From a virus: a DNA stretch of 41,410 nucleotides. The translations under genes were made by a program, and so were the position numbers. The notes under the pieces are model-generated. The model was given only the letters and a program-made list of their open reading frames with translations. It ran no database searches and was not told the origin of the DNA. The stretch covers positions 1-41,410 of IMG/VR virus record IMGVR_UViG_3300005529_000018; one strand, given 5' to 3'. Shown here piece after piece: positions 1 through 6,131 of the stretch (position 1 is the stretch's first letter; every line of letters starts with the position of its first letter).

Positions 1-120
1 CTACAGCCCCTAGCTTTCGGCGCTTCAGCGCAAAGCTTTTGTTTTTGACTTGGAAGGGAAGGGTTAGGAAGGGAAGGGGCGTGACCGCTTTCCGGTTTTG
101 CGGTGACCGCTTCCTGTTCT
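1..120. repeat. Terminal direct repeat, left copy (circular closure)
   Basis: These 120 bases are identical to the last 120 bases of the window. The repeat lies inside the coding sequence of the replication initiator, and the reading frame is continuous when the two ends are overlaid. A true packaging repeat would usually lie between transcription units, so an assembly overlap of a circular or circularly permuted genome is the simpler reading. Confidence 0.95.
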
Positions 121-578
121 TCCGCTATCCGCTCTGCTTGCGCGATAGCCCTATGGCCTTCCATAAGTTTTTGCTGCCTCTCTAACTGCTTTGTTTTCTT
201 AGCCTCATTTGCCGCTTTCGACGCCGCTATTCTTTCTTGCTCTTTTGCTACATAAGGTTGATTCTCACTCCAATCGTGCCACTTCAGACCTTGTTCACAA
301 CTTTCGAGGAACTTCACCTCAAGTAAGACTTCGACGAACAACCCGCGACTCTTTCTACCCTTGTACGGCTCTTTCTTGACGATGAAGTTAGGCCACTTTG
401 CGTGCAACTCTATATCCTCTGTTGACATCCCAAAGAAGTCTCCCGAGGTACGATTACGGCAACTCCAAGCCAAAAGCGAAATCCAGTGATAGACGGAACC
501 AGTGCCAAGTCGCTCAATCATGCGCTGCGTCTTATGGTGCTCGGGGAATCCCGCTAATAGCCTGAAGTCTGATGCCAC
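1..578 (-). CDS. Phage replication initiator, O/DnaT-like (N-terminal part; gene wraps the contig ends)
   Basis: This is the 5' part of a gene that continues at 41290 and ends at 40876, 330 codons when joined. The GTG start at 578 overlaps the TAG stop of the upstream gene (TAGTG) and has a purine-rich AAGGAAAAGG upstream. Residues about 28-115 look like the winged-helix DNA-binding part of phage replication proteins: a SVYHWISLLAW helix, the FFGMSTEDIEL stretch, then a LFVEVLLEVKFLE segment and HDWSENQPY. Residues about 118-155 are a charged helix rich in A, E, K and Q. A low-complexity linker (ALPN/SLP repeats) follows at about 165-180, encoded by the repeated purine tract described as an origin candidate. 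By family analogy it binds the phage origin and recruits the loader and helicase. The family call is from motif layout, not a search. Confidence 0.82.
   Translation of the reverse strand, partial: MASDFRLLAGFPEHHKTQRMIERLGTGSVYHWISLLAWSCRNRTSGDFFGMSTEDIELHAKWPNFIVKKEPYKGRKSRGLFVEVLLEVKFLESCEQGLKWHDWSENQPYVAKEQERIAASKAANEAKKTKQLERQQKLMEGHRAIAQAERIAEEQEAVTAKPESGHAPSLPNPSLPSQKQKLCAEAPKARGC
12..112. other. Candidate replication origin inside the initiator gene
   Basis: Three kinds of repeat are packed into about 100 bases. First, an interrupted inverted repeat at 12-37: AGCTTT, CG, GCGCT, TC, AGCGC, AAAGCT. Second, a 12-base purine repeat GGAAGGGAAGGG at 52-63 and again at 67-78, a strand-asymmetric tract preceded by an AT-rich GTTTTTGACTT. 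Third, GTGACCGCTT at 81-90 and again at 103-112, one 22-bp period apart, each followed by a similar TTCC-type sequence. This is the arrangement of lambda ori: iterons plus an asymmetric easily melted tract within the middle of the O gene. The repeats fall at codons about 155-190 of 330. Function is inferred. Confidence 0.5.
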
Positions 579-961
579 TAAGCCCTTTTCCTTCTCTCAA
601 CTGCGTACTTCACTACTTGAGGCCGCTTCTTATAAATCCCGCTCCATACGTCTAGTTCTTGCTCTGCTGGAGAGGGAACGGGGAGCTTATGAATATCCCG
701 AGCTATCCCAACAAACTCCCTGATTATGCTTACGTCTCGCCTGACTCTCGTCTGCAATCTCGGGGAAGTCCTCCAAATGACCAAAGCTCCCAAGAACCCA
801 ATAGACAATTCCCACCCAATTACGTGCCAGCTCGGACCGTGAGTCAGATAGTCGTAACCGTAATTCCCGCTTGGAACGTTCCTCGTATACAAAACAACGG
901 CGAGCTGTAGCACTAGGGAAAAGACTCCAAACCATGCCGCAACTCGCCATTTATTCAGCAT
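578..961 (-). CDS. Small membrane protein with two transmembrane segments
   Basis: 127 codons. Residues about 7-25 (AAWFGVFSLVLQLAVVLY) and about 45-62 (HVIGWELSIGFLGALVIW) are strongly hydrophobic, followed by a basic soluble tail of about 65 residues. The ATG lies inside the last codons of the upstream lipoprotein gene, and its stop overlaps the initiator start, so it belongs to the replication operon. I do not recognise a family. A two-TM protein here could be an early membrane protein such as an exclusion or host-takeover factor, but nothing in the sequence shows that. Confidence 0.7.
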   Translation of the reverse strand: MLNKWRVAAWFGVFSLVLQLAVVLYTRNVPSGNYGYDYLTHGPSWHVIGWELSIGFLGALVIWRTSPRLQTRVRRDVSIIREFVGIARDIHKLPVPSPAEQELDVWSGIYKKRPQVVKYAVERRKRA

Positions 962-1092
962 CCTTGTGGGTCAGGACAAACGGGAACCGGATCGCCACCC
1001 GATCCCGGAGTGTTAGTTTTTTGTTGATGTTTAACGGCGCATCCCAAAATCAATGCAGCCGCAAGTACAGCAAAAGTGATTCGCTTTCTCAC
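955..1092 (-). CDS. Small lipoprotein, 45 aa
   Basis: GTG start at 1092 with AGGAG seven bases upstream. The product begins VRKRITFAVLAAALILGC, a short positively charged n-region, a hydrophobic core and a LILGC lipobox with Cys18 as the predicted lipidated residue. The mature part is only 28 residues with two further Cys near the C-terminus (VPVCPDPQGC). It sits between the 237-codon gene and the two-TM protein and overlaps the latter by seven bases, which suggests the two act together at the membrane. The start region lies in a hairpin (see 1091-1120). No family recognised. Confidence 0.72.
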   Translation of the reverse strand: MRKRITFAVLAAALILGCAVKHQQKTNTPGSGGDPVPVCPDPQGC

Positions 1093-1120
1093 GCCAATCT
1101 CCTAGAATAGAAATTGGCGT
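1091..1120 (-). promoter_or_regulatory. Hairpin enclosing the SD and start of the small lipoprotein gene
   Basis: An exact 8-bp inverted repeat, ACGCCAAT at 1091-1098 and ATTGGCGT at 1113-1120, flanks a 14-base loop. In the minus-strand RNA the loop carries AGGAG, and the 3' arm runs into the GTG start codon. Folding would leave the Shine-Dalgarno in the loop but bury part of the start codon. It could be translational control or a DNA operator. Confidence 0.45.
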
Positions 1121-1139
1121 AGTCCCTTGTGTTCAGCCC

Positions 1140-1158
1140 TTCCCGTCGTCAGCGGGAA
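1140..1158 (-). terminator. Stem-loop after the 237-codon gene, no U-tract
   Basis: TTCCCG (1140-1145) pairs with CGGGAA (1153-1158) around a 7-base loop, directly downstream of the stop of the gene ending at 1161. There is no run of U after it on either strand, so it may be an attenuator or RNA-stability element rather than a full terminator. Confidence 0.3.
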
Positions 1159-1160
1159 AC

Positions 1161-1874
1161 TTAAGCGACTATTTGAATGCTCGGAATTGCCACGCGGAGA
1201 TAACGCGCAACTTCCTCAACGGCATCAATCTTCCATTTGCCGCCGTCCGCTTCAAATAGCGCCAGATTTGGTTTGTTATCGCCTGATTGCTTGACGCGAA
1301 AGATGAACTCGCTTGCAGGTTGAGTAACTTCGCGGAAGGTTCTGAACGGAGCTAGGCTCACGCGACTTTTCAGTGTTTCAGTGCCGACTAGCGCGACTCC
1401 TGCCTTCTGGCCGACCTGTTGAGAGATCCCGTCATCCTGCGAAGTCTTGACCTGTTCGCTCGTAATATTGCTTGCGATTTTGAGCACATAGTCACGGTCA
1501 CCATCAGCAGTGAAGTTGGCCTGCACTCCGATAATGAAGGTTTCATGGTCTAACCATGTGCCGAAGTTGAACCCCTGAGTCTTTGGAAGATTGACTGTTA
1601 CGAGTGTTTGCCGCCGCGCCCATGTGTCGCTAACTTTGGCAATGAGGCGAACGGTTTGATGATCTACGACATGAGCGATGAAGGCTTTAGGGTCGAGAGC
1701 TTCCACGCCAACATTCACCAAATCAACCAAGCCTTGCAGGGTTGCAACATCCACGCTTCCTGCAAGCGGGTCAGTTACAGGATGAATGCCCTTATCTGTG
1801 TAGTTTCGCCCATCGACCTGAATCGTTTGGACAGGAGCGAGCGCTAAAACTCTGTCGATTGCTTCTTTAATCAT
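1161..1874 (-). CDS. Conserved phage protein of the recombination/replication module (DUF2303/YfdQ-like layout)
   Basis: 237 codons, ATG overlapping the stop of the gene above by ATGA. The protein is mixed alpha/beta with no membrane segment. It has an N-terminal region ending in VDVATLQGLVDLV, a central segment (DHQTVRLIAKV, FNFGTWLDHETFIIGVQ, DRDYVLKIASNIT) and a conserved-looking C-terminal half (LAPFRTFREV, PASEFIFRVK, LALFEADGGKWKID). Proteins of this look are commonly found next to RecT in temperate-type phages and prophages and are usually unnamed. The position directly below the terminator-like gene and RecT fits that. I propose the DUF2303-type relation only tentatively; a biochemical role is unknown. 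Confidence 0.65.
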   Translation of the reverse strand: MIKEAIDRVLALAPVQTIQVDGRNYTDKGIHPVTDPLAGSVDVATLQGLVDLVNVGVEALDPKAFIAHVVDHQTVRLIAKVSDTWARRQTLVTVNLPKTQGFNFGTWLDHETFIIGVQANFTADGDRDYVLKIASNITSEQVKTSQDDGISQQVGQKAGVALVGTETLKSRVSLAPFRTFREVTQPASEFIFRVKQSGDNKPNLALFEADGGKWKIDAVEEVARYLRVAIPSIQIVA

Positions 1875-2215
1875 TGTTTCGCCTCACTAACTGTGGGCTC
1901 AGAAGCGAACAAAGCCGTCTGTCGGGGGTCGCGAGAGAAGGCGAACGTCTGGCCGCCGCGCCGAGAGAAGAAAGCGTTACCTTTCACGGCGTTGACGCTT
2001 GCCAACTTCGACTTATAGTCGAAGGTCACAGTCGCGCCCGAACGGTCGGGAAACGGAGAGAAGGTGAATTGCAGAGTAATACCGCGCTTCTGCTCAGCCT
2101 TCGTATTTGGATCGTTGATGTTGTCAACAAGCTCTGCTAGTGCTCGCTCGAAAAGTTCCTGAGCCGCCCCGCCGCAAATATTGTCGAGAGATAACTTCTG
2201 CGGACCATCATTCAT
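1871..2215 (-). CDS. Replication-terminator-like phage protein
   Basis: 114 codons with an excellent GGAGG eight bases before the ATG. It begins MNDGPQKLSLDNICGGAAQELF, then PNTKAEQKRGITLQFTFSPF and a VTFDYKSKLASV strand. This order (SLD..CGGA..E.F, then 'R.I.L...F.P', then 'V...V.SKLA') matches small phage proteins that databases label replication terminator protein, found beside RecT-type annealing proteins. The label is historical; DNA binding at a terminus has not been shown for this group to my knowledge. It is coupled by ATGA to the next gene. Confidence 0.62.
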   Translation of the reverse strand: MNDGPQKLSLDNICGGAAQELFERALAELVDNINDPNTKAEQKRGITLQFTFSPFPDRSGATVTFDYKSKLASVNAVKGNAFFSRRGGQTFAFSRDPRQTALFASEPTVSEAKQ

Positions 2216-2217
2216 TG

Positions 2218-2304
2218 CTACTTCCTCCTGTCACTAAATCGTTTCATCACATCCCTGAACAACAAGGCCAATAACTTAGGATTCCAAACTGTTTTCTTAC
2301 CCAT
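2218..2304 (-). CDS. Predicted 28-aa basic peptide downstream of RecT
   Basis: The ATG at 2304 overlaps the RecT stop (TGATG), and the ORF ends three bases before the ATG of the next gene, so it fills the gap exactly. The product is basic (MGKKTVWNPKLL ... KRFSDRRK). Its last codons contain the AGGAGG Shine-Dalgarno of the next gene, so it might act mainly as a translated leader. Confidence 0.45.
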   Translation of the reverse strand: MGKKTVWNPKLLALLFRDVMKRFSDRRK

Positions 2305-3194
2305 CAGAATTTCAGCGCCGGACTTTTCAGCTCGGAAGCATCGAAGTCTTGCGTGTCCTTATCTGAGATTTCAAATTCTGCCGGATTGAAGTCTGTTTGC
2401 TTAGACTTCCTCTTTGGCTTTCCAGTCTCGTGTTGGACGGCCTGTCTTTCGCGTTCTAGCTTCTCCTGCGCGGCCGGTATATCTTCGATAGGCTCTTGTG
2501 GCGGTAGTTCGGGTTCCTGGGAGGCTTTAACGCGTTTTGCTTGACAATCTCCGCAGAGGTCTAGTTCCCAATGTCTCCGAGAATTGGACATGACTTTCTC
2601 AATCGAGAACTCTTTCCCGTTGACCGTAATTGCGTTGATCGGCTTTTTGCAATCTTCGCAGTTCACTGTAACTTTGCCATCGTTCGCTACATGCTCCATC
2701 GGGATCGCGCCAGGAATTGAATCGACCTCGGTTTCGTCCAACATTCCAAGTCCGCAAATAGAAAGTGTTGCGCGTCTCTTGGCCTTTGTCTCGGCCTTCA
2801 TCATGGCGTTAGCTTTAGCTTCGCCTTTGAGGCTCTCAATATTCGTCGCTCCAATCGCTGCATCAGTTCGGCCCTTTGCGTCTCGGACATTTGCGGTAAC
2901 GACAAACAAGCCATCCTCAGATTTGTGCTCCAATTTCTCGACAGAGACTCCATGAATACTTCGTAGCTGGTCTGTGCAGTCCTTCCGCGCATAGAGCACC
3001 AACCTTCCGTTCAGCGAGAGATACTGAAAGGGCTGAGTCAAGGGATTCAGCCCTACCGACTCACAGAGTCGCTGATAGTAAGCAAGCCTCTGATTGTCGG
3101 TTAACTTGGATAAATCGCCGCGAAGTAGGACCGTTTCAATCGCATTCGCGTCTAACTGCTGAATCGGCTGAACTTTTTGGATCGCTGTGCTCAT
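2304..3194 (-). CDS. recT: RecT-family single-strand annealing protein with C-terminal zinc-type extension
   Basis: 296 codons. The N-terminal two-thirds follow RecT: VLLRGDLSKLTDNQRLAYYQRLCESVGLNPLTQPFQYL, then LVLYARKDCTDQLR, VTANVRDAKGRTD and KAETKAKRRATLSICGLGMLDETEV, the conserved end of the RecT core at about residue 160. The family binds ssDNA and promotes annealing and strand exchange in phage recombination and replication. Residues about 175-220 add two CxxC pairs (NCEDCKK, LCGDCQA), a likely zinc ribbon not usual in RecT itself, followed by a charged low-complexity tail. No RecE, YqaJ or lambda-exonuclease gene is visible beside it; the VRR-NUC protein at 38242-38700 is the only obvious nuclease that could partner it besides the HNH protein. 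Confidence 0.9.
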   Translation of the reverse strand: MSTAIQKVQPIQQLDANAIETVLLRGDLSKLTDNQRLAYYQRLCESVGLNPLTQPFQYLSLNGRLVLYARKDCTDQLRSIHGVSVEKLEHKSEDGLFVVTANVRDAKGRTDAAIGATNIESLKGEAKANAMMKAETKAKRRATLSICGLGMLDETEVDSIPGAIPMEHVANDGKVTVNCEDCKKPINAITVNGKEFSIEKVMSNSRRHWELDLCGDCQAKRVKASQEPELPPQEPIEDIPAAQEKLERERQAVQHETGKPKRKSKQTDFNPAEFEISDKDTQDFDASELKSPALKF

Positions 3195-3201
3195 GCTGTC
3201 C

Positions 3202-3366
3202 TCACGCTGAGTGATATGCGCCTGCTATATACAATTCGGGTCCAGCTTCCATTCGTTCAAAGCTGTAGAGTCTTTCTTCTCCGCAAACCGTACAGACCTG
3301 GTAAGAGTCGTAACCCTCAGGCGGTTTCTTTAGTTTGTTCGGCCACGTCCACTTGTGTTGGTGCAT
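3202..3366 (-). CDS. Small zinc-ribbon-like protein, 54 aa
   Basis: ATG at 3366 with AAGGCGAAAG just upstream, chosen over longer in-frame starts because of this site. It starts MHQHKWTWPNKLK, with a single CxxC (VCTVCGEERLY) in the middle. The His-x-His-x-x-x-Trp and the CxxC could bind one metal. It lies seven bases before RecT and is presumably co-translated. Many phages carry such mini zinc proteins in early operons; their roles are mostly unknown. Confidence 0.6.
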   Translation of the reverse strand: MHQHKWTWPNKLKKPPEGYDSYQVCTVCGEERLYSFERMEAGPELYIAGAYHSA

Positions 3367-3514
3367 CTTTCGCCTTCTTGAATCTCCGGTGATTACAGCG
3401 GCACTTCCCAAAGAACGTTTCCCCGTTTATGTTCAGCCGCGCTACTCCATCGCAATCTTCACAGTTACCATCAAAGCAGCGATTACAGAGTGTCGGCGCG
3501 TAGATTTCACTCAT
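3317..3514 (-). CDS. Cys-rich small protein, 65 aa
   Basis: Start at the ATG at 3514, which forms ATGA with the HNH stop and has GGAG seven bases upstream. The N-terminal half has CNRCFDGNCEDCDG, and CRCNH follows after a GVARLNINGETFFGK hairpin. The spacing (CxxC, CxxC, then CxC) is that of a treble-clef or DnaJ-like zinc fold. It overlaps the downstream 54-aa gene by 50 bases. Function unknown; nucleic-acid or protein binding is the general expectation. Confidence 0.6.
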   Translation of the reverse strand: MSEIYAPTLCNRCFDGNCEDCDGVARLNINGETFFGKCRCNHRRFKKAKDAPTQVDVAEQTKETA

Positions 3515-3807
3515 TTCTTGCTCCATTCGGGATTGCTCTCACGCTTCTGATGGCAAGTTCGGCAAAGGCCAGTCACATACCGATCATCCCTAGAGCCGCC
3601 GCCCATCTTGCGCTTCTTCTCATGGTGCAAGTCCATTTCCGGCAGCATTGCTAGCTCTTTCCCGCAATCGGCGCAGCAACCATGTTGATTCTCGTAAACA
3701 CAGGCTCGGAGCTTCTCGTAGTTCAATGGCGAGTGCTTGACGCGCTTCTCGGCCTTCTGCGGCTTAGGAAATGCGTACTCCGATTTGTCTGACCAAAGTA
3801 GGCTCAT
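3511..3807 (-). CDS. HNH endonuclease
   Basis: 98 codons. The HNH/zinc fold is clear: CCADCGKEL (first Cys pair), DLHHEKKRKMGGGSRDDR (the H-H catalytic pair and the Asn/Asp-type loop) and TGLCRTCHQK (second Cys pair and final His). This is the short stand-alone form. In phages such proteins either assist packaging next to the terminase or act in early recombination; here it sits in the recombination block beside RecT, so the second is more likely. It is coupled on both sides by ATGA. Confidence 0.85.
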   Translation of the reverse strand: MSLLWSDKSEYAFPKPQKAEKRVKHSPLNYEKLRACVYENQHGCCADCGKELAMLPEMDLHHEKKRKMGGGSRDDRYVTGLCRTCHQKRESNPEWSKK

Positions 3808-3947
3808 AATCCGATTTCGGTTTCGATGTAGCCTTCAATAAATCGGGCCAATGATTCTTTGTTTGGCGAGTTTGGCATGATCGTGAAGGCCCATCCGAGC
3901 AACGTCTCCGCAACCAGCAGGCGGAATTGATAGAACGCCCGCTTCAC
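3804..3947 (-). CDS. Predicted small protein, 47 aa
   Basis: GTG start at 3947 overlaps the preceding stop (GTGA), and its own TGA overlaps the HNH start (ATGA). The product (VKRAFYQFRLLVAETLLGWAF, then SPNKESLARFIEGYIETEI) has one moderately hydrophobic amphipathic helix and an acidic C-terminal helix. The double coupling is the main evidence that it is translated. No family recognised. Confidence 0.58.
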   Translation of the reverse strand: MKRAFYQFRLLVAETLLGWAFTIMPNSPNKESLARFIEGYIETEIGL

Positions 3948-4123
3948 CGCAATAGCCCCCAAATAACCGCTCCCCAAAACACCAGCAGCCCTAAACCGAC
4001 TACAGCTAGAGCAGTCCGCCTATCTCTAAACCGTTGCTCGTCCTCGGTTATTACGAGCCGCCACATATTGTTGAGTTTTTCCAATTCCTCTCTAGCTCGG
4101 ATCATGTCGGCTTCTGTAGTCAT
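3944..4123 (-). CDS. Small single-pass membrane protein, 59 aa
   Basis: ATG at 4123 preceded by GAGGA about ten bases upstream. A charged, probably helical N-terminus (MTTEADMIRAREELEKLNN) leads to a C-terminal membrane segment at about residues 38-58 (ALAVVGLGLLVFWGAVIWGLL) ending in a single Arg, a tail-anchored layout. It lies directly downstream of the SPFH-tail-like membrane protein, so the two may form an early membrane pair. Function unknown. Confidence 0.65.
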   Translation of the reverse strand: MTTEADMIRAREELEKLNNMWRLVITEDEQRFRDRRTALAVVGLGLLVFWGAVIWGLLR

Positions 4124-4125
4124 GG

Positions 4126-4524
4126 CTATTTGTCCTCATCGACGGTCTTTACGAGCGGAATCCCATTGTTCCCAGTCGGAATATAGATTGTCGTGTGGTT
4201 AGGACTGTCGGCCATGTGCCGCTGAGCTTCTATAGCCTCATGCTGAAGGTATTTATTGGTCAGAGTCGCGTTAATTTCGTCCTGAGCCTTGCGGATTCCG
4301 ACAGCTTCAGCCAGCTTGATTGCGGCCTTCTGCTTCTCGACCTCTACGAGCTGTTGAGTCTGCTGAATCTTCAGGGAATTGAGGAAAATCTGGTTCTGCT
4401 CGTTCGCTCTGTCCTGATAGCGGCTGTAGGCTGGCAGGGCATACATTCCAGCAACTATCAGCCCGATAATGACGAGCACCACGCTCGAAATCCCGACTAC
4501 AAAGCCCTTAGCGTCATCTTCCAT
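4126..4524 (-). CDS. Membrane protein with coiled coil, resembling the C-terminal tail of SPFH/stomatin proteins
   Basis: 132 codons. Residues about 8-32 are one membrane helix (FVVGISSVVLVIIGLIVAGMYAL). A long helix follows from about 36 to 85, ending in IKLAEAVGIRKAQDEINATLTNKYLQHEAIEA, then HTTIYIPTGNNGIPLVKTV. The order 'AEAxGIxxAQxxIxxxLTxxYLxxxxIEA ... YIPxGxxGxP' is the C-terminal end of many stomatin/prohibitin-type (SPFH) proteins, but the SPFH domain itself is missing. It might mix into or mimic host SPFH membrane complexes such as HflK/HflC. That role is inference from the tail similarity. Confidence 0.6.
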   Translation of the reverse strand: MEDDAKGFVVGISSVVLVIIGLIVAGMYALPAYSRYQDRANEQNQIFLNSLKIQQTQQLVEVEKQKAAIKLAEAVGIRKAQDEINATLTNKYLQHEAIEAQRHMADSPNHTTIYIPTGNNGIPLVKTVDEDK

Positions 4525-4793
4525 TACCGCACCTCCGCATAAACCGGCACTAGCACCGCAGCATTCCCGCGAAACTCGTTACCCTTCAAATCCAGCATCC
4601 CCTCGGCAGTCAGGCCAAGCACTACGTCATAGGCTGAGTCGTCCGGAATCCCTAAATGGCTCACGATTTCCGGTATGGTTACGCCGAAAGTCCCATTCAG
4701 GATTGCGAACTTGTAGACATCCCGCCTCATGGAATCCTTCGTTGCTGGAAGTTTGAGAACTCGGTCTACTTGGTCTATAAGCTCGTTAATCAC
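4524..4793 (-). CDS. Small protein with possible winged-helix fold, 89 aa
   Basis: Starts MINELIDQVDRVLKLPATKDSMRRDVYKFAILNGTFGVTIPEIVSHLGIP, then DSAYDVVLGLTAEGMLDLKGNEFRG. The pattern of two helices, a turn, a helix and then a two-strand wing is reminiscent of a winged helix-turn-helix, with 'GVTIPEIVSHLGIPDDSAYDVV' as the HTH. Its ATG overlaps the stop of the gene upstream (ATGA). It could be an early regulator; no stronger evidence. Confidence 0.55.
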   Translation of the reverse strand: MINELIDQVDRVLKLPATKDSMRRDVYKFAILNGTFGVTIPEIVSHLGIPDDSAYDVVLGLTAEGMLDLKGNEFRGNAAVLVPVYAEVR

Positions 4794-5194
4794 TCGGCCC
4801 CCTTTGTCTTGATGAAGTGGTCAATTCTCCGAGCTGCTGCGCGTGCTCTTCCCGCTGGCGTTTTAGCTTTGAGGTAAGCGTCGGCATACTTTTTCGGCCA
4901 ATAATTCGTGCATCCGCTAGCAACGCTGTCAAATAAGCGGTCGGCTTGCTCGTCAGTAATCTTCAATTCGCGGCGAGCCTTGCCGAGATGGTCAAACGTA
5001 AAATCCAAGTTAGGTCTGACGCGGCTAAGAATGTATGCCCACCCACCAATGCAGGCCATAGTCCCGCACTTAGGAACGCCGCCGTTTACGTCTCGTATCT
5101 CATCCTGATCCGTCTCGATGGTAACGTTCTGGTTGTACCGCTTAGGCTCGGCTAAAATATGCTTCTGAATCTTCCGTAAAAGTCTTACGTTCAC
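4790..5194 (-). CDS. Conserved-looking phage protein with CGTMACIGGWA motif
   Basis: 134 codons, GTG start overlapping the previous stop. It begins with a basic helix (VNVRLLRKIQKHILAEPKRYNQ). Residues about 43-54 give CGTMACIGGWAYIL, followed by a helical domain with ARRELKITDEQADRLFD and a second Cys near 94. The motif C-G-T-x-A-C-I-x-G-W-A recurs in unnamed phage and mobile-element proteins I recall, so I regard the gene as real and mobile. Its biochemical function is unknown. Confidence 0.6.
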   Translation of the reverse strand: MNVRLLRKIQKHILAEPKRYNQNVTIETDQDEIRDVNGGVPKCGTMACIGGWAYILSRVRPNLDFTFDHLGKARRELKITDEQADRLFDSVASGCTNYWPKKYADAYLKAKTPAGRARAAARRIDHFIKTKGAE

Positions 5195-5421
5195 AGTGTC
5201 GCCTCCAAAGACTTAAGAAATTGCGCATTCTCCTGAGTGGCATCTATCCGCCCTCTCATGTACATCGACTGCATGACTGTCAAAACTTGTTTCTTAACCT
5301 GCGGGGCGGCAAAGTTTAAGATTGCGGCCCATTGCCTCATCTCGATAATTGAGTCTGGAGAAGCTAGCTCCAGAAATTCTTGAGAGAGATCCGGTGAGGG
5401 GAATTGACGTAGATCAGCCAT
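5191..5421 (-). CDS. Small helical protein, 76 aa
   Basis: Start chosen at the ATG at 5421 (MADLRQFPSPDLSQEFLEL), eight bases inside the previous gene, not the long upstream extension. The product is predicted to be all helical, with QWAAILNFAAPQVKKQVLTVMQSMYMRGRID in the middle. Its stop overlaps the GTG of the next gene. No recognisable domain. Confidence 0.55.
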   Translation of the reverse strand: MADLRQFPSPDLSQEFLELASPDSIIEMRQWAAILNFAAPQVKKQVLTVMQSMYMRGRIDATQENAQFLKSLEATL

Positions 5422-5647
5422 TAAGACCCTCCAGCTTCCGTTCACGCTTAATCTCTTCAATCCGGTAGATAATGGCCCTATGGATTCGGCGGGAATCCGG
5501 CCCTGAGCGATCCTCAGCGACTTCGTGGCCCATGCGCTCCTCCCCGTCAACCCATCCGCGAATTACCAATTTGCCAAATCGGTTACGGCAAATTCGTACA
5601 TCCATCGTGATGCCTTCGTGCGTGACGAAATATCTGCGCTCGGCCAT
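5414..5647 (-). CDS. Small basic protein, 77 aa
   Basis: The ATG at 5647 overlaps the previous TAA (TAATG). It reads MAERRYFVTHEGITMDVRICRNRFGKLVIRGWVDGEERMGHEV and ends in a basic helix (RAIIYRIEEIKRERKLEG). The N-terminal half looks like a small beta sheet. Function unknown. Confidence 0.55.
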   Translation of the reverse strand: MAERRYFVTHEGITMDVRICRNRFGKLVIRGWVDGEERMGHEVAEDRSGPDSRRIHRAIIYRIEEIKRERKLEGLNG

Positions 5648-5979
5648 TACGCGATTTCTGCCATTTCTTCTGCATTCAGCAGGGGCTCGCATTCATACTC
5701 GGCCTCTCGGACTAGACGGCAAACTGAATCACGATTAACGTTCATGTCGATAGAGGCAGTCGTTCCGAGCGATTTAGATACCCGAAGATACGTCTTGTCG
5801 CTAAAGTCTTTTGATAAACTGCCGAGCGCCCTGACCGCACTAATAAACCGTCCCTTATCGCTGAAATAGCTGAAAGATACGTAAGCCTTTCGGGTGTAGT
5901 CGGGCAGATCGAACTCTGGCCGAGACTCCAACTCATCGGCAATTCGGCGTAATTCAACCGCGTAGTCATGCGATGTCAT
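5647..5979 (-). CDS. Hypothetical early protein, 110 aa
   Basis: ATGA-coupled to the gene above. N-terminal MTSHDYAVELRRIADELESRPEFDLPDYTRKAYVSFSYFSDKGRFISAVRALGSLSKDFSD, then a strand-rich part and an acidic end (AEYECEPLLNAEEMAEIA). The opening helix plus a 'YVSFSYFSDKGRFISAVRAL' alpha/beta unit is a form seen in several phage early proteins of unknown function. Nothing catalytic is visible. Confidence 0.58.
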   Translation of the reverse strand: MTSHDYAVELRRIADELESRPEFDLPDYTRKAYVSFSYFSDKGRFISAVRALGSLSKDFSDKTYLRVSKSLGTTASIDMNVNRDSVCRLVREAEYECEPLLNAEEMAEIA

Positions 5980-6131
5980 GCTGCATCTCCTTCGTGCGAA
6001 TCAATCCATTCCTGAACTTGTTCGGCATCTTCCGCCTCAATCAAATCGGCAAAGAACTCAAACAGGTCTAATCTGGCTAATTCCAGTTGAGTCTTAGGTC
6101 TAGGTCTATAGGGAGTGCAGAGTATGTTCAT
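5976..6131 (-). CDS. Small acidic protein, 51 aa
   Basis: ATG at 6131 forms ATGA with the stop of the gene above; its own stop overlaps the next ATG. The sequence is acidic and helical (LELARLDLFEFFADLIEAEDAEQVQEWIDSHEGDAA). Strong negative charge on a small early phage protein is sometimes a sign of a DNA mimic or host-protein inhibitor, but that is only a thought here. Confidence 0.55.
   Translation of the reverse strand: MNILCTPYRPRPKTQLELARLDLFEFFADLIEAEDAEQVQEWIDSHEGDAA

Noticed and set aside
1-120. Packaging terminal repeat of T7 type
   Set aside because: It lies inside a gene that is intact only when the ends are joined; a real terminus would normally lie between operons.
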